45,400 nucleotides of DNA, from positions 1-45,400 of the forward strand of contig QEUP01000026.1 in the NCBI GenBank assembly GCA_003577145.1. The letters run 5' to 3'. The notes below the pieces were generated by a model. The model searched no databases and was not told the DNA's origin. It saw only the letters and a list, made by a program, of their open reading frames with translations. Shown here piece by piece: positions 18,682 to 26,896 of this stretch. Source of the DNA: Acidobacteriota bacterium. Lineage in GTDB: Bacteria > Actinomycetota > Acidimicrobiia > Acidimicrobiales > Microtrichaceae. Both the position numbers and the translations under genes were made by a program. Numbering within the stretch: position 1 is the first letter of the stretch; each line of letters opens with the position of its first letter.

Positions 18682-18730
18682 CCTCACGACGGGGCTCTGT
18701 CGAGTGCGCCGCTGACACGGGAGGCCGGTG

Positions 18731-19618
18731 ATGGTCTGGACCGACTGGGAACCAGTGGAGGGCGACGGTTTCGATTTCGCCGAGATCCGTTACGAGAAGC
18801 GGTTCCACACCGATCTCGGCGGCGGAGTCGCCCGGGTGACCATCGACAAGCCCGACGAGTACAACACGATGACGCTGTCCACCGTCGAGGAGATGTTCCG
18901 GGCCTTCTATGACGCCAACCACGACACCTCGCTGGGCGCGATCATCGTGGCGGGTGCCGGACGCAACTTCGGTGCCGGCGGCAACGTCGAGTGGGAGAAG
19001 TGGGGGTTGCGCGAGGCCTTCTACAACCGCTACCCGCACAACCGGCTGATCCGCATGTCACGCAAGCCCGTCATCGCCGCGGTGCAGGGCTACTGCCTGG
19101 GCGGCCACAACCACATGGCCTACTGCTGCGACTTCACCATCGCCGCAGATGACGCCAAGTTCGGCCAGGCAGGCCCCAAGGTGTCGAGCCCGGCTGACGG
19201 CTTCTTCGTCCCGTACCTCACCAAGGTGGTGGGGGCCAAGCGGGCCCGGGAGATGTGGATGCTGTGCCGCCGCTACACCGCCGCGCAGGCCCTGGAGATG
19301 GGCCTGGTGAACGCGGTCGTGCCGCTCGGCGAACTCGGAGCCGAGGTCGACCGCTGGTGCGAGGAACTGCTCGCGGTCAGCCCCGGCTGCCTGGAGATCC
19401 TCAAGGCGGCCTTCGACCAGGAGATGGACGGCTACACCGAGATGGGGGTCATCTCCAGCCAGTTCTACCCCGACTGGTTCGACATGCCCGAGGGCAAGGA
19501 GGGTGGTATCGCCTTCACCGAGAAGCGCCCGCCGAGGTTCTGGGCGCTGCGCGAACGCGAGCGCCAACTGCGCCAGGAGCTGATCGCCGAGCTCGGGGAA
19601 CCCACCGACGCCGGATAG
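18731..19618 (+). CDS. MenB/BadI-like crotonase (ring-cleaving or ring-forming acyl-CoA enzyme)
   Basis: A 295-aa crotonase closest in pattern to 1,4-dihydroxy-2-naphthoyl-CoA synthase (MenB) and 2-ketocyclohexanecarboxyl-CoA hydrolase (BadI): VARVTIDKPDEYN, AAVQGYCLGGHNHMAYCCDF, TIAADDAKFGQAGPKV, VVGAKRAREMWMLCRRYTAA and ALEMGLVNAVVPL. ATG at 18731 has GGAGG six bases upstream. Unusual points are that the first oxyanion motif (normally FCSGGD) reads NFGAGGNVE (79-87), and that the MenB/BadI acidic segment after GPKV reads SSPADGFF, with Asp157 shifted by one. No other menaquinone gene is nearby, so a BadI-like hydrolytic C-C cleavage of a cyclic 3-oxoacyl-CoA fits the context better than menaquinone synthesis (inference). 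It is the last gene of the operon. Confidence 0.88.
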   Translation: MVWTDWEPVEGDGFDFAEIRYEKRFHTDLGGGVARVTIDKPDEYNTMTLSTVEEMFRAFYDANHDTSLGAIIVAGAGRNFGAGGNVEWEKWGLREAFYNRYPHNRLIRMSRKPVIAAVQGYCLGGHNHMAYCCDFTIAADDAKFGQAGPKVSSPADGFFVPYLTKVVGAKRAREMWMLCRRYTAAQALEMGLVNAVVPLGELGAEVDRWCEELLAVSPGCLEILKAAFDQEMDGYTEMGVISSQFYPDWFDMPEGKEGGIAFTEKRPPRFWALRERERQLRQELIAELGEPTDAG

Positions 19619-19684
19619 CTCCCCCCCCACCGTTCCCCCCACCGTTCTTGGCAGCGTTTTCAGCGCATGGAGGGGGTAATGCTG
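19619..19684. other. Convergent intergenic spacer
   Basis: Sixty-six bases between the crotonase stop and the CoA-transferase stop. It starts with two tandem copies of a CCCCCCACCGTTC-like unit; I see no clear hairpin terminator. Confidence 0.5.
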
Positions 19685-20920
19685 TCAAGAAGCCGGGGGG
19701 TCGGGCGCGGGCGGGGCGACTGCGCCGGCGGCTCGGAGCCGGGCGATCTCGTGACCGGTGTAGCCCAGCTCGGCCAGTATCTCCTCGCTGTGCTCGCCCA
19801 GCAGCGGCGGGGCCCGCCGTACCGCTCCCGGCGTGTCGGCGAAATGGATCGGTACCCCGGTCACGCTGACCGACCCCAAGCGGTGGTGTGCGACATCGGT
19901 GATCATGCCGTTGTGGAGGATCTGGGGGTCGGCGGCGACCTCGCTGATCGAGTTGAGCGGGGCAACCAGCACATCTGCCGCCACCAGCCGCTCGATCAGC
20001 TCGTGTGAGTCGAAGGTCCTGCAGCGCTCCGCGATCTCCTCGTCCAGCTCGTCTTGGTTCTCGAGCCGTGCGTCGATCGTCGCGAAGCGAGCTTCGGCCA
20101 CCCATTCGGTGTCGAGGGCGTCACAGAGCTTCACGAAGAAGCGCTGGGAGGGACAGGTAATGACCACCTCCTTGCCGTCTTGGGTGGGGTAGATGCCAGA
20201 TGGCGCGAAGTAGAGGCTGCGGTTGCCCGTGCGCGGCGTCTCCTCGCCGGTCACCAGGTAGCTGCCGAGCCCGGCAGCCTGGGCGTGCACGAGCGCGTCG
20301 AGCAGGGAGATGTCCACCCGCTGGCCGCGCCCGGTCCGGTGGCGGTTGTCGAGGGCCGCCAGGGCGGCGGTGCTCACCAGCGCCGAGGTGAGCGCGTCGA
20401 CCAGCGGGACGGTGACCCGCACCGCGGGCCCGGCGGGCTCACCGTTGAGAGCCAGCAGCCCGGCGTAGCCCTGGATCAAGAAGTCGATCCCGGGACGGCC
20501 GGCGTAGGGCCCGTCAGCCCCGAAGGCGGTCACGCCTACCCAGATGATGTCGTGGCGATGCCGTCGCAGAGCCTGGTAGTCGAGCCCCAGGCGGGACAGC
20601 GCCGGCTCACGGACGTTGGTGATGAAGACGTCGCTGCCGGCGACGAGCCGGGCGAGAGGTTCTCGGGCGGCGGGTGATTCGAGGTCGAGCACCAAGCCCC
20701 GCTTGGAGCGGTTGAGGCTGAGGAACGCCGAGCGCTCCCCGCTCCTCGCGGGACCGAGATGGCGGCTGTCGTCGCCGACCGGGGACTCGAGCTTGATCAC
20801 ATCGGCGCCCAGGTCCCCGAGGAGGGTGGCGGCGTAGGGGCCCGCCATCATCGTCGAGGCGTCGATCACGCGCAGGCCGGCAAGAGGTCCCGTCGGCTCC
20901 TCGCCGCCGGTGTTGCTCAA
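19685..20920 (-). CDS. CaiB/BaiF class III CoA-transferase (single domain)
   Basis: A 411-aa family III CoA-transferase: GPLAGLRVIDASTMMAGPYA (11-30), LGADVIKLESPVGDD, LDLESPAAREPLARLVAGSD and NRHRTGRGQRVDISLLDAL. Asp175 in VPLVDALTSA matches the catalytic Asp that forms the acyl-anhydride intermediate in formyl-CoA transferase. The start is taken as TTG at 20920, overlapping the upstream stop as TTGA; no ATG/GTG start lies near the N-terminus. It should move CoA between carboxylic acids in the cytoplasm. It is co-transcribed after the two-domain CoA-transferase; both together with the gene at 24391 give five CoA-transferase domains in this region. Confidence 0.9.
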   Translation of the reverse strand: MSNTGGEEPTGPLAGLRVIDASTMMAGPYAATLLGDLGADVIKLESPVGDDSRHLGPARSGERSAFLSLNRSKRGLVLDLESPAAREPLARLVAGSDVFITNVREPALSRLGLDYQALRRHRHDIIWVGVTAFGADGPYAGRPGIDFLIQGYAGLLALNGEPAGPAVRVTVPLVDALTSALVSTAALAALDNRHRTGRGQRVDISLLDALVHAQAAGLGSYLVTGEETPRTGNRSLYFAPSGIYPTQDGKEVVITCPSQRFFVKLCDALDTEWVAEARFATIDARLENQDELDEEIAERCRTFDSHELIERLVAADVLVAPLNSISEVAADPQILHNGMITDVAHHRLGSVSVTGVPIHFADTPGAVRRAPPLLGEHSEEILAELGYTGHEIARLRAAGAVAPPAPDPPAS

Positions 20921-23439
20921 GGGATCGCACCCCGTGCCTTCAGGTCCCCGATCTCGTCCCAGGAGCAGCCCAGCGTCTCGAGGAGGACCATCTCGGTGTC
21001 CTGACCCAACTCGGGCCCGAGAGTCTCGACCCGACCGGGTGTACGGCTCAGCGTGAGAGGAATGCCGCGCAGCTCGACCTCCCGGTTCACCTCGTCGCAG
21101 TGGGCCTTGGCGAAGTAGCCGTTGGCCCATGCCTGCTCGTCGCCGGACACCTCCCGGAACGACTCGATCGGCGCGACCGCGATGCCGCTCGATCTCAAGG
21201 TGCTGGTCCACTCCCTTGCGTGGCGCGCAGCAAAGGCCTCGTCGAGCAAGTCGACGAGGCTCCCGTCCTGGTTGGCGCGCTGCTCGACGGTGGAGAAGCG
21301 CGGATCGGTCGCCAGATCGTCGCGACCCAGGACCCCGCACAGAAGCGACCAGTTCGCGTCGGTGTTCTCCAGGCAGAGGAACAGCCAGCTGTCCTTCGCC
21401 GGGTAGCGGTTCCACAGCGGGTTGCGCGCCCCGCGCCGCGGCCGCTGGTCGGTGTAGAAGTCGTTGCGGGTGGCCAGGTACGGCTGCAGGCTGGGGGCGG
21501 CGAGGAAGAGCTGCGCTCCGTAGAGGGAGGCATCGAGATACTGGCCACGGCCGGTCTTCTGCCGCTGGTGCAGCGCGATGGCGATGCCCAGTGCCGAAAG
21601 CAGGCCTCCGTAGGCGTCGCCGGCACCGAGGCCAAGGTAGACGGGGGGTTGGCCCGGTTCGCTCAGCCGGGTCATGATGCCGGTGAGCGCCTGGACGGTC
21701 ATGTCGAAGGCGGGCCGATCCGAGCCGCGGTGGCCGTAGCCGCTGTTGGTCGCGAAGATCAGGCGAGGGTTGATCGACGACAGGGTCTGGTAGTCCAGGC
21801 CGAGCTTGCGCAGCGCGGCCGTGCCGCCCTGGTTCCACAAGAACACGTCGGACTCCTCGACCAGGCGATACATGATCTGGCGGCCTGCATCGGTCTTGAG
21901 GTCGATGGCGATGCTCTTCTTGTTGCGGTTGACCACCAGGAAGTACTGGTTCCAGTCGGCGACGGGGACCGCGTTGATGCTGCGCACCCCCCGCGCCTGG
22001 TCGCCGGTCTCGGGCCGCTCGACGTGGATGACCTCGGCACCGAAGTCGGCTAGATGCTGGGCACAGACGGGACCCTGGAACCACACCGTGAGATCGAGGA
22101 CCCTGATCCCTTCGAGTGCCTTGGGGGCGCTACCGTCGGCGGTCGGTGATCCGGCGGCCACACCCGAGGCAGCCGGCGCGGCACTGAGCGGCGGGGGCGG
22201 CTCCGGCACTTCAGCTCGCCGCTCCCCCACCGTCGCCTCGGCGCGGAGGTCCTCGATCTCGCTGTAGGTGTAGCCGGCGATCTCCTGGAGGACCTCGGCG
22301 GTGTGCTGCCCGACGCAGGGCGCCAGGCGGTGGAGACGGGCGGGGCTGTCGCTGAGATGCAGCGGGAAGCCGAGGCTCTGGAAGCGTCCGTAGCTGGGGT
22401 GATCGAGGCCCAGGACGAAGTCGTTCAAGGCGGCCTGTTCGTCTTCGGCCGGGTAGTCGTACTTCTCCATCACATCGGCAGAGAGCTGCTTCTCGGCGAA
22501 GACCTCGCGCCAGTAGCTGCCCGGCCGGCGGGCGAAGATCTCGTCGAGGAGATGCATCATCTCGAGCCGGCTCTCCCCGCAACGCTTGTCGTGGGTGTCA
22601 AAGCGCGGGTCGTCACGATCGAGACCGACGGCCTCTGAGAAAGCCGGCCACCAGCGATCGCTGTCGGGCATGGTCAACGTGACCCAGCGGCCGTCAGCGG
22701 TCGGATAAGCGAGGCTGGCGCCGCTCATCGGGTTGCCCGCGTCGAGGCGTGAGACCGGCTCGGACAAGCGGTCGTCGCGCATGGCCAGGTAGGCGTCGAC
22801 GGTGAGGCTGGCGGCATAGAGGTTGCCGCCGAACAGCGAGGCGTCGACCACCTGTCCCTCGCCCGTGCGGTGACGGTGATGCAACGCCAACATGACGCCC
22901 AGTGCCAGGAACACCGCGGTGTACATCTGGCCCGACGCGGTGTAGACGGGGGGTTCGCCCGGCTCGGGAAGTGTCGGCATCACGCCGGTACGTGCGGCCG
23001 CGAGCTCGTCGAGGGCGGGCAGGTCCCGGTCGGGGCCGACGGGCCCGAACCCCGAGCCGCGCGCGTAGATCAGGTCGGCTTTGACGCGGGCGAGATCCTC
23101 GGGCTCGCACCCGCGCGCAGCGAGCAGCCCGAAGGGCAGATCGGTGATGAAGACGTCGCTGCCCGCCACCAGCCTGGCCATGACCGACCGCCCGGCCTCG
23201 GCGCCGAGATCGAGCCCCACACTGCGCTTGTTGCGCTGGATCAACTCGGCTTCGGCGTTGATCGGCGCGTGAGGGTGACAGCCGTCGCGGTCGGGATCAC
23301 GCGGCGGACGGGAGAGGTCCTCCACCCGGATCACCTCGGCGCCGAAGTCGCCCAGCAGGGCGGCGGCAAGGGCGGACCAGTACTCGCTGGTGCAATCGAG
23401 GACCACGATGTCTTCGAGGGCCCTGCTCATGACTCTCAC
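20917..23439 (-). CDS. Tandem two-domain class III CoA-transferase
   Basis: An 840-aa fusion of two CaiB/BaiF domains (about 1-400 and 440-840) joined by a Pro/Ala-rich linker (about 408-438). Each half begins with the family pattern (ALEDIVVLDCTSEYWSALAA; ALEGIRVLDLTVWFQGPVCA) and contains HR.(K/R)TG.GQ..DASL. In domain 2 the catalytic Asp is present (LGLGAGDAYGG, Asp608). In domain 1 the equivalent segment reads TASGQMYTAV, with Gln171 instead of Asp, so only the second half is expected to be catalytic. GTG at 23439 has GAGG at about 4 nt; ATG at 23430 is an alternative. It overlaps the next gene by four bases. The operator-like element at 23474-23489 lies just upstream. Confidence 0.9.
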   Translation of the reverse strand: MRVMSRALEDIVVLDCTSEYWSALAAALLGDFGAEVIRVEDLSRPPRDPDRDGCHPHAPINAEAELIQRNKRSVGLDLGAEAGRSVMARLVAGSDVFITDLPFGLLAARGCEPEDLARVKADLIYARGSGFGPVGPDRDLPALDELAAARTGVMPTLPEPGEPPVYTASGQMYTAVFLALGVMLALHHRHRTGEGQVVDASLFGGNLYAASLTVDAYLAMRDDRLSEPVSRLDAGNPMSGASLAYPTADGRWVTLTMPDSDRWWPAFSEAVGLDRDDPRFDTHDKRCGESRLEMMHLLDEIFARRPGSYWREVFAEKQLSADVMEKYDYPAEDEQAALNDFVLGLDHPSYGRFQSLGFPLHLSDSPARLHRLAPCVGQHTAEVLQEIAGYTYSEIEDLRAEATVGERRAEVPEPPPPLSAAPAASGVAAGSPTADGSAPKALEGIRVLDLTVWFQGPVCAQHLADFGAEVIHVERPETGDQARGVRSINAVPVADWNQYFLVVNRNKKSIAIDLKTDAGRQIMYRLVEESDVFLWNQGGTAALRKLGLDYQTLSSINPRLIFATNSGYGHRGSDRPAFDMTVQALTGIMTRLSEPGQPPVYLGLGAGDAYGGLLSALGIAIALHQRQKTGRGQYLDASLYGAQLFLAAPSLQPYLATRNDFYTDQRPRRGARNPLWNRYPAKDSWLFLCLENTDANWSLLCGVLGRDDLATDPRFSTVEQRANQDGSLVDLLDEAFAARHAREWTSTLRSSGIAVAPIESFREVSGDEQAWANGYFAKAHCDEVNREVELRGIPLTLSRTPGRVETLGPELGQDTEMVLLETLGCSWDEIGDLKARGAIP

Positions 23440-23473
23440 CCGACCTCGGTAGGCTCACCCTGCATCGGCTGAT

Positions 23474-23511
23474 GCTACCAGATGGTTAGGATTCACGGGA
23501 TCTGGTAGGAT
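23474..23511 (+). promoter_or_regulatory. Candidate TetR-type operator (copy 2) and -10 box, CoA-transferase/SnoaL divergent promoter
   Basis: The operator GCTACCAGATGGTTAG is at 23474-23489, with core ACCA-GA-TGGT. A TAGGAT hexamer at 23506-23511 is a -10 candidate for the plus-strand operon, placing the operator over its -35 region. On the minus strand TAGCAT (23477-23472) could be the -10 of the CoA-transferase gene, so one bound dimer would block both. The operator-to--10 offset is 32 bp, nearly the same as the 33 bp at the carboxylase promoter. Confidence 0.6.
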
Positions 23512-23539
23512 TTTTCGACCAATAGGGGGTCGAGGCGAG

Positions 23540-24010
23540 TTGTCGGACACGAGCGAAGAGAGAGACCGCACGCTCCTGCGGGAGCTGGCCGACAGGGAGG
23601 CCATCCGCGACCTGGCGAGCTCCTACGCCCACCACGTGTGGCGCAAGGACGTAAAGGCCGTGGTGGATCTCTTCGCCGATGACGGCGAGATGGACACCCT
23701 CACCCGCCCGCTCATACGCGGCCGACAGGAGCTGCTGGCGGCCTACGAGGAGATGCTCGGTGAGGACGAGTTCCAACCGTTCGTGCACAACCATGTGATC
23801 GATCTCGACGGGGACACCGCCGCGGGCACCTGCTACATCGATCTGCGCGCGGTCATCGACGGCCGGCGGATGATGGGCTGGGGTCATTACGACGACCGCT
23901 ACGTTCGCGTCGGTGGGCAGTGGAAGTTCGGGTACCGCAAGGTGAACATGTCCACGTTCGCGCCGATCGGCAGGCGGCCGGGTCACGACACGAGTCGCGA
24001 GGAGGGCTGA
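23540..24010 (+). CDS. SnoaL-like/NTF2-fold protein
   Basis: A 156-aa protein of the SnoaL-like alpha+beta barrel type: LADREAIRDLASSYAHHVWR (16-35), LFADDGEMDT, VHNHVIDLDGDTAAGTCYID, then GRRMMGWGHYDDRYVRVGGQ and WKFGYRKV. Such proteins are small isomerases, dehydratases or cyclases, or binding proteins, acting on cyclic ketones, steroids and polyketides. The start is TTG at 23540, preceded by GAGGCGAG; no ATG/GTG lies in the N-terminal part. It is first in the plus-strand operon that runs to the MarR gene. Asp/His residues typical of the pocket are present, but the reaction cannot be assigned. Confidence 0.85.
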   Translation: MSDTSEERDRTLLRELADREAIRDLASSYAHHVWRKDVKAVVDLFADDGEMDTLTRPLIRGRQELLAAYEEMLGEDEFQPFVHNHVIDLDGDTAAGTCYIDLRAVIDGRRMMGWGHYDDRYVRVGGQWKFGYRKVNMSTFAPIGRRPGHDTSREEG

Positions 24011-24015
24011 CAGGC

Positions 24016-24327
24016 ATGGCCGAGATCAAAGCCGGGACGAGGCTTCGCAGTGCTGTGTGCGAGACCGAGGTCATGGTGGTCTCCGCGCCCGAGGGCGCGG
24101 TGCAGATCACCTGCGGAGGCGCACCCATGATCGGAATGGACGACGAAGCGCCCCACGGCCTGACGCTGTCCTCTGACGCTGCCCGCGGCACGCTCCTGGG
24201 GAAGCGCTACGTCACCAACACCGGTGATCTCGAAGTCCTGTGCACCAAGCCAGGCGAAGGGTCCGTGGCGGCCGACGGCGAGATCCTCGAGGTGAAAGAG
24301 GCCAAGCCGCTCCCCTCCTCGGACTGA
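24016..24327 (+). CDS. Small three-cysteine conserved-type protein of unknown function
   Basis: A 103-aa protein, ATG at 24016 (GGAGGG about 9 nt upstream). It begins MAEIKAGTRLRSAVCETEVM and has three cysteines in short loop-like contexts: Cys15 (AVCETE), Cys33 (ITCGGAPM) and Cys76 (EVLCTKPGEG). It also has GTLLGKRYV in the middle and a LKEAKPLP-like end (VKEAKPLPSSD). The Cys and Gly/Pro pattern suggests a compact fold, possibly metal- or thiol-binding. I believe I have seen similar small proteins next to acyl-CoA genes in actinobacteria but cannot name the family. Its place between a SnoaL-like protein and a CoA-transferase suggests a pathway accessory role. Confidence 0.75.
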   Translation: MAEIKAGTRLRSAVCETEVMVVSAPEGAVQITCGGAPMIGMDDEAPHGLTLSSDAARGTLLGKRYVTNTGDLEVLCTKPGEGSVAADGEILEVKEAKPLPSSD

Positions 24328-24390
24328 CATGGCCCGCCTGGCGCCGAGCCGGCGCAGCCGGCATGCGGGCACCTCCGTGCTGGGGCGATA

Positions 24391-26877
24391 GTGCAGCCGA
24401 CCGGCACAGCCGAACCCACCGCGCCAGGCGCCCTCGAGGGGATCACCGTCATCGAGTTGGGCCAACTCGTCTCGGCCCCCTACTGCGCCAAGCTCTTCGC
24501 CGACTTCGGCGCGACGGTCGTCAAAGTCGAGCCACCGGGCGGCGACACCGCCCGGGACTGGGGCCCTTTCCCCGGTGACGTGGCCCACCCCGAGGCCAGC
24601 GGGCTGTTCCACTTCCTCAACACCGGCAAGCTCGGCGTGACCCTCGACGTCGACAGGCCCGAGGATCGCGAGCCTCTGCTGGAACTGCTGGCCGGCGCCG
24701 ACGTGTTGATCGAGAACAACGCGCCGCGGTTCATGCGCGAGCACCATCTGACATACGACGTCCTCCGCGCCGTCAACCCCCACCTGGTGATGATCTCAAT
24801 CACCCCGTTCGGCCAGACCGGTCCCTACCGCGACTGGAACGGCTGTGACCTCAACGCCTTCCACCTCTCCGGCGCCAGCCACCGCTACTGCGGACGCCCC
24901 GGCGAGGCGCCCCTCGAGCACGGGACCTTCTCGGCGGACTTCTACGGGGCGGTCACCGCGGCGGCGTGGGGCCTGGCCGCGGTGATGGGACGTGACCTGG
25001 TCGGCGGGGGCCAGCACCTCGACGTGTCCTGCGCCGAGGCCATCGCCGCGACCTTCGTCGGGGGCCAGAACATCGGCGGCTACGCCCAAGACGGGGTCTA
25101 CGACCGCCGCACCGGAGTGGGTATGGGGCTCTCTGCTCCCTGCGCCATCCTGCCGTGCGCCGATGGCTATGTGTGGGTCATGTGCCTGGAGACGGCACAG
25201 TGGCGGGGGCTGGTGAGGGCCATGGGCAGCCCTGACTGGGCGCAGCCCGAGATGTTCGACGAGCTGACCGTCCGCGGCGAGAACAAGGACCTCATCTACC
25301 CGCTGACCCGCGAGTGGACGATGCAGCACACCAAGGCCGAGATCATGGCGGCGTGCCAGGCGGAGGGTGCGCCGGTGACCGCGGTGTTCAGCGTCGAGGA
25401 GGCCTTCGAGCACCCGCACCTGCAAGAGCGCGGCTACATCGTGGACCTCGACCACGCCGAGCTCGGCCACTTCCGCACCCTGGGGGCGCCGTTCAGGCTT
25501 CCTGCCAGCCCCGGTGGACCGAGCTCTGCCGCCCCGCTGCTGGGAGAGCACAACGATCTCGTGCTCGGCGCAGGCCGCCGCGGCAACGACAGGGCGCACG
25601 CCAGCAGCGTCGGACAGCCTCGACAAGACCTCGCAGCCGACCCAGGGGCCTCCCGGTCGCGCCCGGGCCGCGCCCCGCTCGAAGGCGTGCGGGTCGCCAA
25701 CTTCGGCTGGGTCTGGGCCGGCCCGATGGTCGGCCAGACGCTGGCGTTCCTCGGCGCGGAGGTCTACAAGATCGAGTCGCGTGCCCGCATCGACATGGCC
25801 CGTACCATCCCGCCCTTCGCCGAGGGAGTGCGGGACCCCGAGCGCTGCTTGTCCCAGCACGCCTGCTGGGCCGGCAACGGCAGCGTGACGCTCAACCTCA
25901 AGACGACCGAAGGCATCGACCTCGCCCAGCGACTCATCTCGCGCTGTGACGTGGTGGTCGAGAACTTCGCACCAGGCGTCATGGACAAGCTCGGCCTCGG
26001 CTACCCGGAGTTGGCCGAGGTGAGGCCCGACCTGGTGATGTTCTCGATGCCCGCGGCGGGTCTCTACGGGCCACTGCGCGACCTGCGGACCTACGGGCTG
26101 AGCCTGGCGAGCCTCACCGGCCTCGACAGCTTGACCGGCTATGTCGACGGGCCGCCCATCGCCATGGAGAACGCCTTCTCCGACCCCTACAACGGCATCA
26201 TGGGGGCCTTCGCCATCCTCGTGGCGCTGCACCACCGTGACCGCACCGGCCAGGGACAACACATCGACTGCTCCCAACAAGAGGCGGTGATGCAGCTCGT
26301 CGGCCCGGCGGTGATGGATTACGTGCTCAACGGCCGGGTCGCCGCTCCGGTGGGCAACCGCCATCCCCTGGCGATGGCCGCGCCCCACGGGGTGTTCCCG
26401 TGCCGCGGGGACGACCGCTGGATCGCCATCGCGGTGTTCAGCGAAGCAGAGTGGAAGGGCCTGCTCGCCGCCATGGACGAGCCCGCCTGGGCACGGACCG
26501 GTTTCGCCACCCAGCGGGACCGCCGGAGCAGGATCGAGGAGCTTCACGAGCGGATCGCGGCTTGGACAACCGGCTACGACGATCGCCGGCTCGCCCGGAC
26601 CCTCCAGGACCACGGCGTCGCCGCCACCCCCGTCTCGAGCGTGGCCGACCTGCTCGACGACCCCCACTACCGTGCCCGGGGCACCTTCGTCGAGGTGACC
26701 CATCCACTCGGGTTCACCGAGACGATCTACGGCAGCTACGTCAAAGCCAGCGGTTTCGACGCGGCGATCCGTCCCGGCCCGTTGCTGGGACAGGACAACG
26801 ACCACGTCTTCCTCGAGCTGCTCGGTCTGCCCGAGGATCACTACCGGCGCCTCGTCGAGGCTGAGGTGATCTACTGA
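24391..26877 (+). CDS. Tandem two-domain class III CoA-transferase (both domains with Asp)
   Basis: An 828-aa fusion of two CaiB/BaiF domains (about 14-400 and 428-828). GTG at 24391 follows GGGGCGATA. Domain 1 has ALEGITVIELGQLVSAPYCA, FGATVVKVEPPGGDTARDWG and GTFSADFYGAV with Asp183 at the catalytic position. Domain 2 has PLEGVRVANFGWVWAGPMVG, LGAEVYKIES and ENAFSDPYNGIMGAF, also with the Asp. Unlike the divergently encoded fusion at 20917-23439, both active sites look intact. The role is CoA transfer to a carboxylic acid intermediate or product. It sits between the three-Cys protein and C2 in the plus-strand operon, 64 nt after the former. Confidence 0.9.
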   Translation: MQPTGTAEPTAPGALEGITVIELGQLVSAPYCAKLFADFGATVVKVEPPGGDTARDWGPFPGDVAHPEASGLFHFLNTGKLGVTLDVDRPEDREPLLELLAGADVLIENNAPRFMREHHLTYDVLRAVNPHLVMISITPFGQTGPYRDWNGCDLNAFHLSGASHRYCGRPGEAPLEHGTFSADFYGAVTAAAWGLAAVMGRDLVGGGQHLDVSCAEAIAATFVGGQNIGGYAQDGVYDRRTGVGMGLSAPCAILPCADGYVWVMCLETAQWRGLVRAMGSPDWAQPEMFDELTVRGENKDLIYPLTREWTMQHTKAEIMAACQAEGAPVTAVFSVEEAFEHPHLQERGYIVDLDHAELGHFRTLGAPFRLPASPGGPSSAAPLLGEHNDLVLGAGRRGNDRAHASSVGQPRQDLAADPGASRSRPGRAPLEGVRVANFGWVWAGPMVGQTLAFLGAEVYKIESRARIDMARTIPPFAEGVRDPERCLSQHACWAGNGSVTLNLKTTEGIDLAQRLISRCDVVVENFAPGVMDKLGLGYPELAEVRPDLVMFSMPAAGLYGPLRDLRTYGLSLASLTGLDSLTGYVDGPPIAMENAFSDPYNGIMGAFAILVALHHRDRTGQGQHIDCSQQEAVMQLVGPAVMDYVLNGRVAAPVGNRHPLAMAAPHGVFPCRGDDRWIAIAVFSEAEWKGLLAAMDEPAWARTGFATQRDRRSRIEELHERIAAWTTGYDDRRLARTLQDHGVAATPVSSVADLLDDPHYRARGTFVEVTHPLGFTETIYGSYVKASGFDAAIRPGPLLGQDNDHVFLELLGLPEDHYRRLVEAEVIY

Positions 26878-26896
26878 TGGGAGCGGGAGCAAGCTG

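Noticed and set aside
18731-19618. Menaquinone synthesis (menB) call
   Set aside because: No men genes nearby and the active-site motifs deviate; a MenB/BadI-like label is safer.
24796-26892. Long minus-strand open frame (about 698 codons) opposite the CoA-transferase fusion; similar ones at 43062-45071 and 26741-28777
   Set aside because: Antisense frames are kept open by high G+C in codon third positions. They have Val/Gly/Arg/His-rich composition and no recognisable motifs, while the plus strand has clear families.
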